Source: Sphagnum magellanicum
Taxonomy: Eukaryota; Streptophyta; Sphagnopsida; Sphagnales; Sphagnaceae
Assembly: GCA_021904315.1 (NCBI GenBank)
Contig: CM038923.1
Span: forward strand, 4,898,001-4,962,000
Direction of reading: 5' to 3'
Length of the DNA stretch: 64,000 nt
The position numbers were made by a program, and so were the translations under genes. Of this stretch, positions 42,880 to 54,907 are shown piece by piece. A model generated the notes under the pieces. That model did no database searches. It saw only the letters and a program-made list of their open reading frames with translations, and was not told the origin of the DNA. Position 1 is the first letter of the stretch. Every line of letters starts with the position of its first letter.

Positions 42880-43660
42880 AATGGAATAGTTAACATATTT
42901 TGTGACTTTGTATGAAGGAGAAAGATTTAAGGTTTGGCAACTACAAGGTCTAATAACAATTAAAAGACACCAAGTAGAAGGTTTGCATTTTGAGACCATG
43001 CATAGATATAGGTTGTATAAAAAATAAAAATGAAATTGGAATGGTTTAACATTTCAAGACTTCAGGGTTTGATAATAATTCAAAGAGACCAAGTTTAAAG
43101 TTATGCTCCTTTAATGAACATGTAACCACCACTAAGCATAGATGCAAGTTGTACTAGAAATAAAAAACAAAAATAGAATTAGAATGGTTTAGGGTTTGAC
43201 AACAAGTCAAGGAGAGTAGGTTTAAGGTTATGCTCTTTCAATGAATTTGTAATTGCCACCATGCATAGGTAGAAGTTATACTGGAAATAAAAAGCAACAA
43301 CAAAATTAGAATGGTTTACGGTTTCAAGACTTCAAGGTTCGATATTAATTCAAAGAGACCAGGTTTGAAGTTGTGCTTTTTCAATGATTTTGTAATTGCC
43401 ACCATGCATAGATAGAGGGTGTACCAAAAATAAAAAACAAAGACAAACTTGGAGTGGTTTAAGGTTTCAAGACTTTAGAGTCTATTAACAACTCAAAGAG
43501 ACTAGATTTAAGGTTATGAAATTGAGACTAGAATCTGTAATCACCACCATACATAAATAAAGTATGTACCATAATTTTAAAAAAAGGCAAAGACATAATT
43601 CTAAAATAGCAACATGCATATATAGATAATGTGGTAGAATTACAAAGATAAAATTATGAG
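42880..43660 (+). repeat. Degenerate tandem array, unit about 115-155 bp, about 5 copies
   Basis: The phrase GAATGGTTTA recurs at 43,039, 43,192 and 43,309, and as GAGTGGTTTA at 43,452. Each unit also has TTCAAAGAGACCAAGTTTAA, ACCATGCATAGATA and a GTACNAGAAATAAAAAACAA stretch. The 117-base unit lacks the TTCAAGACTTCAGGG segment. Not coding. Confidence 0.75.
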
Positions 43661-44399
43661 AATTTATTTCCATTTAGCTTTGTATAAAATTTGTGCCATT
43701 TAAAATTAGAAAGTTACATTAGAAATTTTTTTATGAATCATAATATATGGGATAAATTAGGTCAATGGGATCCAAACACATTGTCAAAGATTGAAGTTCA
43801 AACTCAAAACACATTTGGAGTGACTACTTTAAGATACCACTATTGGCAAGTTGTTGGAGGTAGGATCTATGGTTAATTCTAACTACTTCCAATGCCTTTT
43901 AAGGAAGATTCTTGCCTATAAACATAACCCATGCCTTATTCACTCGATGAAGACACCAAAACATTAAAGGTGTCAAGGGCAAACATGTGAAAATGTGTTG
44001 CATAACAATAGAATCTAGGAGAGGAAATAACAAACTAATTTTTTTCTTTTGAACACATTTGGATTAGGTTGGGATTTTGGGGATACACAAGTTTATAGGA
44101 TGTGGTGTTAGAATTGTTTGAACATGAATGTGTGAAGTAGGTTTCTTGTGCGACTAAACTAATTTTCTTTCATGTAAGGTTTGTACAAATTCACACACAT
44201 TGCAATAGAAAGTGGAAAAAGACCACACACACAACAAAAATGACTACCAAATTGTGAAATTTTCCACACGGTTGTAAAAGACTTCATCATCTTGATAGGG
44301 TTTGACATCTACTATCACCATGGCTCTAAATGGTTTGCGCATCACCTGCAAGTTGACCAACTCCTCAAAGCAAAAAAATGAACTTAAAAAGGTTTTTCA

Positions 44400-45250
44400 A
44401 TTACCTAAAACCTTTAATGATAGGTCAACCTCCTCCAAATGCATTGTTGACTAACTTGACATGTGTGAAGGATGTAGATAATCAAATAGTTGACCTTTTC
44501 CGAGTGCATTATTGGCTAACTTGGGACGTGTGACCAACTTGGAATGCGCAAAGGACACCTTTAATTAGGCCAAATGCACTACCAAATGCATTGTTAACTA
44601 AATGCATTATTGACCAAATGCAGTGTTGACTAATCTGGGACACATGTCGACAAAAATGTGTTGTTAATCGTCATTGACCTAGGAGGTGCATTGGTAGAAA
44701 TGCACTACCAACCATTTTGTTGAACCACATAGACTTGGCCAACAATGCATGCGGCCTTTGTGTTGCTTATCAAACCACGGAAAGTATGCCAACGTTAGTA
44801 ATGATGAAAAAAAAGACTTTGCAACAAACATGTATGCAAATAGACCATGGCAATGACGCAAAAAAAAACCTCGTAGATAATATGTGAACAGACCTGGCAA
44901 TGATGTGATGAGAAAAAACTTTTTAGTCAAAATGTGAACACACCTTGGTAGCCAATCAAAGAGAAAAGACCTTGCCAAGTTTTAGCAATACCTTTTTATG
45001 CTAATGTGCTTGCTATGGATTGACATCAACATATTATTTGTTGATACGCCTCCTAATTCATTAAATGACCTTCAGGTGCTCAACCTCAAGCTTTATTGAT
45101 GTACCTACAAATGTCTAACCTTTTCTTTTGTTGATGCATTAGCTTTCAAATGCACAACCTTTTTTTATGTTCATGTGCCTACTACCTTCAAGTGCTTACC
45201 TTCAAATGCCTCCTTTTTCAAGCATTGGACCTCCCCATTTGAAAAAACTC
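44400..45250. repeat. Three short degenerate tandem blocks
   Basis: At 44,400-44,700, GCATTGTTGACTAACTTGG-like phrases recur every 60-90 bases. At about 44,800-44,960, a unit of some 60 bases with ATGTGAACAGACCTGGCAATGA recurs three times. At about 45,030-45,210, phrases such as TTCAAATGCACAACCTTTTTTTATG recur. The three blocks do not share a unit with each other. No gene is seen from 43,660 to 45,985 apart from short unsupported frames; poly-G and poly-T runs lie at 45,913-45,950. Confidence 0.5.
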
Positions 45251-45984
45251 CAATGACATTCAAACAAACTAAGAAGATTAGACATAGAAATGGCTACTTG
45301 CTCCTTCCACTACAAACCCTAAAGCCTATTCTCTCTTCCCGTTGTCAAACATCGCACCTGTTGAAAAGAACACAAGGCAAAACTTGAAACTGCACTAGAA
45401 TCGATACATTTCCAAGTTTCACCCCATGTTTTTTTCCTTCGTCAACTCCTCACCGTGTGTTTTTGACTACGCCCTATGTTTTCAACAAACACAAGGTACT
45501 CACCCTAGTTGTTTTGTACTTTACAGACAACTTTATTATAAGTTCAAGTCCTTGTTTACTTTGAAATTCAAGAAAACTTACAAAATTGGTTCAATTTTGC
45601 ACAAGATAAATGAAAGTCCTAATGGTGATTGCAATAATGCCTTCAATGTTTAGTGATACCAAACTTAGGTTAAATGAGAATAGAAACAACTTTTGTGTGA
45701 GTAAAATTGAGAAAACAAAACTAATCCTAGAATCCTCCCTCTCCTACCCCACCCCCAAAAAAGATCCTAGGAAAATCTTGGGTGCCTATTGTCTCACCTC
45801 ATCTGTTGCCCTTGAATATTTATTTTAAAATAATGGTCACTGATTTTTGCTTGAGCTAGGTAAGCCCCTATTTTGTTGATTGTTGATTGAGTTGGGGGCC
45901 AGGGGGCCTTTGGGGGGGGGTTGCACCCAAGGTTTTTTTTTTTTTTTTTTCCCTTTTTTGGCAAGGAGACACTTTGATTTGGCC

Positions 45985-46205
45985 CATCAAAATTTTCTTG
46001 GAAACATTAGGCAATCCCCAAAATAAATAAACAAAATTCCTTCAGCATCCTTTTACAAGTTGTGAAAGTAAAACTTGGGCAAAAATTGTGGGATAAAGTA
46101 TGGTGCTATTGGGAACATAATGGGGAACATGTTGGGAACATCATTAGAAACCTATGAGAACATAATGAGAACATGGTGGGAACAAAAAAGTCCAAAAGTT
46201 TTCCT
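45985..46205 (-). repeat. Dispersed repeat, GTTCCCAA family, copy 3 (inverted)
   Basis: Reversed relative to 6,490-6,690. It has TTGGGCAAAAATTGTGGGATAAA (46,075), then units of GGGAACATGTTGGGAACAT, with GGCAATCCCCAAAATAA at 46,010 as the counterpart of TTTTGGGGGATTGCC. Confidence 0.6.
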
Positions 46206-47552
46206 ATCTCCCCTCTGCCCCTGAAAGGAAAAAGATGGACCTGCTTAGATGCATGTTGAGCAGTCTCATTGGTTGCATGAAAATTCTATTGTTTGAACTT
46301 GAGCTCTCAATGGGCTTTCCCTTGTTAAGATACCATAACACCCTTTGGCACCTCAATGTCGAATAATTAATTTAATTTATAATTCAATGGTTAAAAATTG
46401 AATTCTGAAAATTTTGGCAATCTGTATTAAATTTATTATAATCAAATGCTTACAGAAGAGAAGTTTAGTGCTTTTGTGGTTAGGTGACCAGTAAGTTATT
46501 GCTATAAGCCATTCGAAGAGGAGGTGGTTTCTTTTTTGTCATAAATAACTATTAATATCCAAAATATTCGGCAAATTAAAAAATAATTTAATTTATGCCG
46601 AACCTGAAAAAGTGCTATGATACTTGGTTGGAGAAGCCAGATGCTGGGTGGACGAGAAAATTTAATAAGTAGAGAAAGGACCTTTCTTAGAAGATGCATA
46701 TCTTATTTTAAGGTTAGTTTCGTCATTAAATAATCCTCAAAATAGTGACATGAAATTTTATGAAAATATGAAGTTGACATGTTGAAAATCATCATAATTA
46801 TCATAGGCTACATTTTGAATAATTTCACTATTCACATCACAATATCATAGTAGATGATGGAAAAATATATAATTTCAAAATTTTAAAAATGAATTCATTT
46901 TTTTGAAAAATATATATATTCATTTTGTCAATGTGGAAATTGACCATATGCTATGGTACTACTAGGTCAGACAAATCATATTGCATATGGACAAGAAAAT
47001 GTATTAGGTATACTAAAACTTTTGGAGTCTGAAGGATGCACAAAGTGTGCATGGAGGAGCACTTGGCACAAGTGGCCATAGAAGGACCCATTCTCTAGTT
47101 CATTTACTTGTCCATCAAGCATCATCCAAACTTGTGCAACCAAGTAACCACTCAACTGCTCATTTTGCTTGAATGCTCAAAATCGCAATTGGCCAACCAA
47201 GCTCCTAAAATAGGTACCAAGAGTTGGTCAGCAGCAAAAGTTTTCATTGCAAAATTTCACAAAAGTTTTCTCAAGAACTGAACCCAAAGATTCATTGCCA
47301 AAATTTCCAATGAAAGTGAGTGGAAAAAATACCACACACAAAATTTGTTGAACTAGGACGATAACTTTCATGCAACTTTAATCGTACCTAATTACAAGTT
47401 AGAACACCCCTTATACATGATTATGAACAAAAATAACTAACAATGATTCCTAAGTGTGGATTTTTGTTACAACTTTTAAACTGTGTCTATAAAGACAATA
47501 GACAAAGGTTACACTTATTTTAGTGTCAGAAAATACTAGTGTTGGACTGGTA
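46206..47552. other. Intergenic, only a short dispersed repeat recognised
   Basis: No gene is seen. About 47,335-47,450 is the reversed copy of 6,060-6,175 (AATTACAAGTTAGAACACCCC and GATAACTTTCATGCA). A fragment near 46,595 (GCCGAACCTGAAAAAGTGCTATG) resembles the terminal repeat of the MITE-like element at 47,553. Confidence 0.5.
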
Positions 47553-47893
47553 TTGTAATACCTTTTCAGGTTTGCCAAGAATTAAATTATCTTTGAAAAT
47601 GTCAAATTTTCTATACATAATCTGCTTGAAATGTTGAAATTTAAGAATATTATGTGGAAGGGCAGAATACAACATTTGATAGAACATTATTTTCCCCCAT
47701 TTTTGCAAAAAGAAGCAGTAAAAGAATTTGTAAAAAATCTTAATATTTTAAGAGGTTGAGAGTCCAGGGAACCTACCAAAGAATTTGGCTATGTTTATTG
47801 TCAAAATTTCTTTTTTTATTTCTTTTTGCTGCCAAAGTGAAATTTAAAATATAAAATAATTATGCTGAACCTGAAAAGGTAATACAATATGAA
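47553..47893. mobile_element. MITE-like element with about 22-bp terminal inverted repeats
   Basis: ATTGTAATACCTTTTCAGG at the left end pairs with CCTGAAAAGGTAATACAAT at the right end (one mismatch over about 22 bases). The 340-bp interior is AT-rich and contains no transposase. A related end occurs near 46,600, suggesting a dispersed family. A target-site duplication was not established. Confidence 0.5.
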
Positions 47894-48629
47894 CTTTTGA
47901 GTGCACCATGTTGGTCATGAGATTGGGTCCAAGATTAATGATTGGTTTGATATGAGGTAGGTATATTTTTGTGTTGTATGGTTTTTTGAATTTTTAAAGA
48001 ACCATTGGTTTTGATTTTTAAATATTCCAAAATCAGAGAATTGTCAATTTTGATTTTTGCAAAAAAAAAAAAAGAGTATCAAAGAATTGCCGGTTTTGGT
48101 TATTTCAAAACCATTAAAGAATTGATGGTCTTCATAAAAGAATCCACAGTTCTCCAACCAATTCTTAAACTTTTTCATGTTTTTGAGAACCATAGTTATA
48201 TATCAAACATAGTTCTTTGAATATTTTGAGAACTGGTGAATAAGTGGATAGATACTTTGGTTGAAAATTGATGGTAAGTGAGTATATACCTAGGTTGTCT
48301 TTCATTTCTAGAAATGCCCAACACTAGTATATTTCAATGTTGGGCAATTACTTGCTTTGGCAAGTTAGAAGCAATGTTGTGCTAGTATGTCATTTACACG
48401 AATATATCTATCAAATATGATTAAGGTATATTATTTATCTTACCTTGATCAAATGTATATTAAAAAAATATTCATTTCATAACCCGAAAAATATCTAAAA
48501 AATACCCATACTCAAAAGTTAGGTATGTTCTCAAACCTGGGTAAATCCATTAGCGTAAGTTTCACCTAAATCTTATAATCATAACATAAACTCTAAAATT
48601 GTCAACATTCCTTCCAAGGATTATTGTGC
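47894..48629. other. Intergenic, nothing recognised
   Basis: AT-rich sequence with only short frames (for example 48,005-48,220), repeated TTTTTGAA-type words and no motif. Confidence 0.4.
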
Positions 48630-49200
48630 AAGGTGTTCAATTTTTTAAGTTGTGTTCAAGTTTCCAATTTCATGTTCAAACTTCCAATGTGCTACAAGTT
48701 TGTGATTAGGTTTCTAGTGTGCTCCAAGTTCATGCTCAAGTTTTCAAATTTTTAGGGTGCTCCAAGTTTTTGTTCAAGTTTCCAAGTTTCTAATGTGTTC
48801 CAAATAGTTCATGTTCAGGTTTCCAAGGTCATGTTCAAGTTTATAGGTTTTTAATGTGCTACAAGTTCTTGCTTAAGTTTATAGGTTTCAAGTGCGCTCT
48901 AAGTTTGTGCTCATGATTCCAAGTTTTTAGCATGCTCCAAGTTCTTACTTAGGTTTCTAGGTTTCAAGTGCACTCCAAGTTTGTGATTAAGTTTCCAAGG
49001 TGTGGGTGTAACAATGCTCAAATTTCCAAGGTGTTCCAAATTTGTGCTCAATTTTTTAGGGTGCTCCAAGTTCATGTTGAAGGTGCTCAAGTTTCCAAAG
49101 GTGCTCCAAGTTCATGTTTCTAATGTGCTCCAAATTTGTGTTCCAAATAGTTCATGTTTTGATTTCTAATGTTTCCAATCCTCAAGTTTTTAGTTTGTGC
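48630..49200 (+). repeat. Degenerate minisatellite, GTGCTCCAAGTTTGTGCTCAAGTTTCCAAG type
   Basis: Roughly 570 bases are built from interchangeable phrases GTGCTCCAAGTTNNTG, TTCAAGTTTCCAAGTTT and TAGGTTTCAAG, with an approximate unit of 35-45 bases and many variants. A stray unit occurs at 49,497-49,525. Not coding. Confidence 0.75.
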
Positions 49201-49262
49201 AACAACCTATCATAAATTTAGTAGTTTCATTGGATCATTCAAAATTTGCACAAAATTTATTA

Positions 49263-49420
49263 TTTCATGGGTTTGTGTTTTTCACAAACAAACGTCATGC
49301 ATTTAAAACATGTATGATGCACATATAAGTAAGGTGAAATATTTTCAAATGGTTTTAAAATATTTCATCCTACTTATATGTGCATCATGTTTGTTTTGCC
49401 AAAAACACAAACCAATGAAA
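49263..49420. repeat. Long hairpin-forming inverted repeat
   Basis: The left arm 49,263-49,345 and right arm 49,356-49,420 are complementary over GGTTTGTGTTTTT, AAACAAAC and ATGATGCACATATAAGTA plus GTGAAATATTTT, with a loop of about 10 bases. The left arm carries an extra bulge of about 15 bases. It could be a short mobile element (foldback/MITE) or the template of a small RNA; there is no coding frame. Confidence 0.75.
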
Positions 49421-50089
49421 AAATGATTTTCACACATTTTCCATTATCAAATTGTGCGACGGGAAATTTGTGATTAAACAAGTAAGTTTCCAATGGCTTG
49501 TGTTCAAGTTTCCAAGTTCGTGCCTTGTGTGTGTGTGTGTTCTTTGTGAGTGGGTGTGTAACAAGTTGTTGAATAGATAATGAGTTAGCAACTGTGAATT
49601 GCAACAACAGGTTGAGGGGCATTAATAATTAAAATAAGACATGTAGTAAGTCAAATAATAGCAATAGTCCCATGATCTTAACAAATAAGGTAGGTTTACA
49701 TTACAACAACAAGTAAAATGTAGGGCTTTGTGGGATTGAAATTTGTTCCTTGGGTTTTTTTCAAACCAGATGATGATGAACGTGTCACTTGAAATAGAAT
49801 AGATTTTTTGTTGTATTTTGTGTCATTCAATTGCTTTGGGTCCTCATGTTTTGGGATCAAAAACTTGAGATAGGCAAGGATTAATCTTTTATAAAATTAA
49901 ATATGGAATTTCAACCATGAAAAAAATTATGAAGTTGAATATTTTGACATTCTAAAAATGTATGTTAGTGAGATTATACAATGATGTTTTGCTAAAACAA
50001 ACATTTCTTAGAAACAAAGTTCCAAGGCTCAAAAAATGGTAACTCTAAGATTCATTTTTGCATTTTTTAATAATACTACAACATACAAA

Positions 50090-52010
50090 AAATTCGATGA
50101 AGAACAAAAATTTGTCATTGATAACCTTGTGTTGGTTGTTGTGAAGGGTTTATTCCTTTTAAACATAGTTGAAAACATACATGGATGAAGTGATTTGGTT
50201 TATGAAAGGATCCATGATTGTGTTTCGATCACATAGAACCCTAATTGAAGAGGTATTATGTTTTGAAGAGTTTGTTTTGCCTTATGTCAATGTTGTAGTT
50301 TTTGTCACATCAACATTTGACCTTTAGATGAGCAAAGGTGCATTTGATCCTTTTGCCCTTGTGATTAATTTTTTAACATTGAATTGGAAACCAAAACATG
50401 TCATAATTGGTTTATTTGAAACAAAAGGCACTACTGGAATTAATCTCGTTAGTTCATTGTAAGCTTTGTTTGAGGACTACAAGTTGAGTAACAAAATTAT
50501 TTACTATGTGAAAGGTGAGGGCAAAAAAATATTTATAATGACAAATGTTCTTAAACAAATTATTCTATATGAAAAATTGGGAATATTGGCACTAGTTAAA
50601 GGTGTTTTTTTTGGCCATGCCATTTCTAAAGCTTGCTAATATGCCACTTCAAATGAGAAGGTAAGTTTAGGTCTACAACCTATGAACATAAAATTTACAC
50701 AATCTTCAATTCAAACTTATATAACATGGTTTTAAAAATAAAAAAAGGAAGGGTAGAATGGACAAAAGCTTGTTTGGTTGCAAGTTTGTGACCACAAAAG
50801 CCCAACACATTAGTGAAAACAAGTTTGCCTCCAAAGTGGTAATGTTTCAACTAGCCTTTGAACTTAAGGTTTTCCTTCATTTTTGTTACAATCAACAAAC
50901 ATTGGTTTTATGAATGATAATTCCAACACTACATAATAGACCATTGTAAAAATCATTACTTCAACCCTAGGCCCAATTGTATCAAGTTGTCTGTTGAATC
51001 AACATTGCACGGTTATTGGTTGTTGAACGATGCACTTGCCAATGTAGTTAACCTTTGTGTGAAATTGACCAATGAAGGACTTGAACTAGAAATCTTGTTG
51101 AGTTCTATTCCCCCATCTCAATTTAATGCAAAATTGATTTTGTTAACAAATAGGATGCAATTGGAAGTCACTTGTGTGCTTACTCCTTTTGGATTGTATG
51201 CATCAATTTGATCCAAAAAAAGGTCACATGATCTTGGCTCTATTATTTGATCCGAAATTCAAGGATATTTTTATTTTGAGTAATTATGTGGGAATAGAAA
51301 AAGGCACAATTGCAACAACAAGACATCATTTTCAAATTTTAATTCCTCTTTTGTGTTCAACTTATAAAAAGTTCATCCATTTCTAGAACACCCATCAAAT
51401 TTTGGCCCCCAATGATAGCCATTGGTGGTGTTTGGTGCAAGATTGATTCAAGATCAAATTTGTCACGGGACATGTAAGTTTTTTTTTTCCCAATCACACA
51501 TAAGTTTTTTTTAAATTTTTGCAATCATAGATTTTAATGAAAAAAAATCTAAGTCAAATTTGTAATGCTAACAATTTTTCTTTGACTATAGGTGCAATGG
51601 GAACTTGCATATTTTCAAAATTTGCAATTGATTGCACAATCTTGTGAAGATCCATTAAAGTGGTGGAAAACAAATGAGGTGCAATTTCCTATTGTTGGAT
51701 TCTTGGCTTGTCAAATTTTAGGTACTATGGGAAGCCAAATTGAAGCATAATGGATTTTTTCTATTGTTGGGATTTTGACAAACTTCACATATGTCAACTT
51801 GGAACTTGAAACTTAAATAAACTTGTATTAATTTCCAAGAACTCGTCAAATGATTCATGCTTTGGTTGTGAAACATTTGTAGGGGCTAAGACTCTTGATG
51901 ACTTTGGGAAATTTTAAGCATATTTCTTAATCATATTGAAGAGGAGTTTGAAGACCAATTAGATCACTATGTTGAGCTTGTTGATATGGCAAATTTTGCT
52001 TCTTAGATTT
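50090..52010 (+). mobile_element. hAT-family DNA transposon, decayed transposase
   Basis: Successive fragments match plant hAT transposases. MSKGAFDPFALVINFL and KPKHVIIGLFETKGTTGINL (about 50,330-50,450) represent the central RNase-H-like region, followed by YYVKGEGKKIFIMTNVLKQI (50,500-50,560). ARLLVVE / GYWLL-type and HMILALLFDPKFKDI pieces lie at about 51,000-51,275. A C-terminal dimerisation-like block lies at about 51,657-51,785 (PLKWWKTNEVQFPIVGFLACQIL and FSIVGILTN). Intact hAT transposases cut and paste the element and leave 8-bp duplications. Here the frame is interrupted repeatedly, so the copy is inactive. Terminal repeats were not located, and the boundaries given are those of the coding relic. 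Confidence 0.8.
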
Positions 52011-52439
52011 GCATTTATGTTTAGTAATGCAAGTGGCATGTTGTCCAATTTGATCTCATTAAATATTTAAATTTTTTTATGCAATTTTATTATTGTAATT
52101 TGACATCACATGTGTGCATGGTCCCACTAGATTTAAGCCTTTGAAGTTGTCTAAATAAATTCCAAAGTGTGACAAAAAAAAAAATCATTTGAATCAAATA
52201 AAAAAAATATTTATCCTTTTTTAACCTTTTTTTTAAAATCCTAACCAAGGGTATATGATAAGGGGTACCCAAGCCCTACCCATCTACCCAAAATTATAAA
52301 ATTTGTTCATTTGGACCCTACCCTAATGGGAAAAAATCATAATATGCCCCTTCCTAATGGATAAATAAATAATTTTTTTGGCATATACCCTTACCCAATG
52401 ATATATCAAGAAAAAAAAAAACCCCACTCAAAAATGGTT
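52011..52439. other. Flank of the hAT relic, nothing recognised
   Basis: AT-rich sequence with ACCC/TACCC-containing words near 52,250-52,330 and no gene. It may include the element's 3' end. Confidence 0.4.
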
Positions 52440-53345
52440 AGAACTGAAGGTTTTTGGCTTCAATTAGTAAAAATCAAACCAAAACCAGGTCTGATTTTTG
52501 GAACCAGTTCTAGAATCGAACTGAAATTTTATTCTTTTGAAGAACTGGATCCTGCTTCCATTAATGGGTGGAACTGGAACTGGGTGTGATTTTTGGAACT
52601 GGGTGGGAACTGGAACCAGAACCAGGAACAAGGGTGGAGAGGACCCCCCTATGCAGCCTAGGTGTGAAGAAAAACCCTTGTGGCCAATGAGATGTTAAGA
52701 AGTGGAGGTCCTAATTGTTTTGAGGAGTTTTCTTGAGTGAATAAACCTGGCACTTATATACCTTGCCATACTTGAACCTTGTTGCCAGGAAAAAGCTCTA
52801 GATTTATGGAATGTATTGTAATACTTAAATACATATTTAAATTTTAATTAAAGTTTCACTTTGAAAATTTGAGGAAAAGGTAAGAATAATGATAAAGGAC
52901 ATAGAGGTTTTATTTCTCTCATATGTTCCCATATGGGTTTTTAATAGTTCATCCATGAGCCTTTTCATGTTCATGTGCATGCTAGGGGAAAAGAATAAAA
53001 TAACTATCAAAAGAAGAATGAGGTAGTTTATGAGGGGAAAAAAATTGTAAAGAATAATGATAAAGGAGATGGAGATTTATCAATTTAAGAAGATACCCTC
53101 TCATCCCTCCCTCTTTCATTTCCCTCATATGTTCCCATATGGGTTTTCAATAGTTCATCCTTGTGCCTTTTCATGTTCATGTGCATGTTAGGGGAAAAGA
53201 ATAAAATAATTATTAGAAAAAAAGTGAGGTAGTTATGAGGAAAAAAGTAAAGAATAATGGTAAAGGAGATGAAGTTCATTGATTTAAAAAATATACCCAG
53301 CCCCCTCCCTCTTTTATTTCACTTACATGTTCCCATATTATTTCC
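52440..53345 (-). repeat. Inverted copy of the 4,660-5,118 repeat running into a ~200-bp tandem array
   Basis: 52,440-52,930 pairs with 4,660-5,118 reversed (GAAGAACTGGATCCTG, GGTAAGAATAATGATAAAGG). From about 52,870 a unit of about 200 bases repeats two and a half times: TTCCCATATGGGTTTTNAATAGTTCATCC at 52,926 and 53,130, CTTTTCATGTTCATGTGCATG at 52,961 and 53,168, and AAAGAATAATGNTAAAGGAGATG at 53,048 and 53,250. No coding signal. Confidence 0.65.
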
Positions 53346-53674
53346 ACTATCATAGCCTAGGTCAGATTCAAGTTCACACTTTAAAGTTAAATTGAGCTGG
53401 ACCACTATTTCTCATATCAAGCCCTCTTTCACATACAGAGGAGGCTCTTCATGGATGAAAAGTAGATTACTTCATCTATGTTCAAGAAGAAGGTAGTTTT
53501 TAAAAAAAATATTAGTGCTTGTCTCAAGGACAAATCAGAATGTGACACATCAGTGAGATTTGGCTTCCCCTTCCTCATGGTGCTGGGTTTCTATACTAAT
53601 GAGCCAATTAGCTCTTCGGTATCTTTTTTATTCCTTGCAGGAGAGTCACAACTAATGTCTTGCATTTGTTGGCC

Positions 53675-53995
53675 TTGACTACCAAGGCAAGGATATTGTG
53701 TTTAGATTTTATTATAGAGTATAGTAGCTTAAGGGATTTTGGCCCCTAGGTAATCATAATAATAGGTCTATTTTTCTATGAGGATTTTTGAAAGATGATA
53801 TTTTGGCTTGTGTTGGAACTTGAGATTAGTTATAGAGTTATAATATCTTGAAGGATTTTGGTTTGTTTTAGAGGACTTTTTGAAGATTATATTTTTGCAT
53901 GGTGAAATATTTGAGTTTCAATAATTCTTCTTTTGCCTTAAGATACTTTTTTAATGTAAATGGCAAGGCACCAGTGTGACACACCCGTTGTTTGC
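53675..53995 (-). repeat. Inverted copy of the 6,160-6,480 repeat
   Basis: Begins AAGGCAAGGATATTGTGTTTAGA and includes GCTTAAGGGATTTTGGCCCCTAGG and TTGCCTTAAGATACTTTTTTAATG, the reverse of 6,160-6,480 over its full length. Both copies have short unsupported frames. 53,346-53,674 between repeats holds nothing recognised. Confidence 0.65.
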
Positions 53996-54907
53996 ACTTT
54001 TATCATACATTTTCAGGTTGCAACTTAATGAAAGAAGAAACTTTGATTTTACAGAGGGCAATGAAACAACAACAGCCCTTTGTTGCAACAGGCAAGAAAA
54101 CCATAACCCATTCATCAAGAAATGTCAGTACTTCACTCTTGAGATCAACTTCCATCTCCGCAACTCAATCTCTGTTCATTATCAAGCTCATTCCATACTT
54201 AATTTAGGTGAACTATCAACTTTTGGTTTTTTGAACACAGTACTCAAAAGTTGAGAGCCCATCTTTGTAATTGGAGTTTGCAATTAAAGAATGAAAAAAC
54301 CAGAGAACTCAAAAGCGTCTTTCTCATTGAGCCTTTGACAATATGAATTGCAATCATCTGCAATTCCCTCAGCAACCTGCATATGTTAGTTAGCTAGTAA
54401 CACATCACATATGGTGGTTAATCATCTTACCTTGACATGTCACATGAAGAAGATATTTTCAGAACCCTCTCAAAATGGTTGCAAACTAACCAATCATAGC
54501 CCTAAAAATGCAAGTAGGGACTCTTTAATGCCAAAATTCACACCCGAAGATTTGCAATTGCTCACTGGTGCATATGGAATTTATTTAGCATCAGTGATGG
54601 GTTAAATAGGTTCCTGTGCGACACCAACCTTATGGGTGGTGCAAATGCTATTGATGAGTCTTGTACTCACCATACACATTTATCCCCTCTTTTGGTATTA
54701 CACAAATACATATCGGTTTTGTGTTGAGAAAATCTCCACACTTAACATATCCAAGGATAGCAACTAGTGTCATGTCAGTTGTGGCTAAACCAAAGCAAAC
54801 ACAACTGTTAGAAGTGCACCACCTTCCTCATCTCATTACTTGCAGATGATCTCAAGAAAACTGTGGCACTGACCTTCTGCATTAGGAATGAGCCACCCTG
54901 AACACAG
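53996..54907. other. Downstream flank of gene C, start of the tandem duplication
   Basis: A frame at 53,976-54,254 has no known motif. From about 54,526 (AATTCACACCCGAAGATTTGC) the sequence is homologous in direct orientation to 60,600 onward, so the tandem unit that carries genes C and D starts here or somewhat earlier. Confidence 0.5.

Noticed and set aside
53976-54254. 92-codon frame downstream of gene C
   Set aside because: No motif, no homologue at the matching place downstream of gene D, and a second overlapping frame of similar length in the same sequence.
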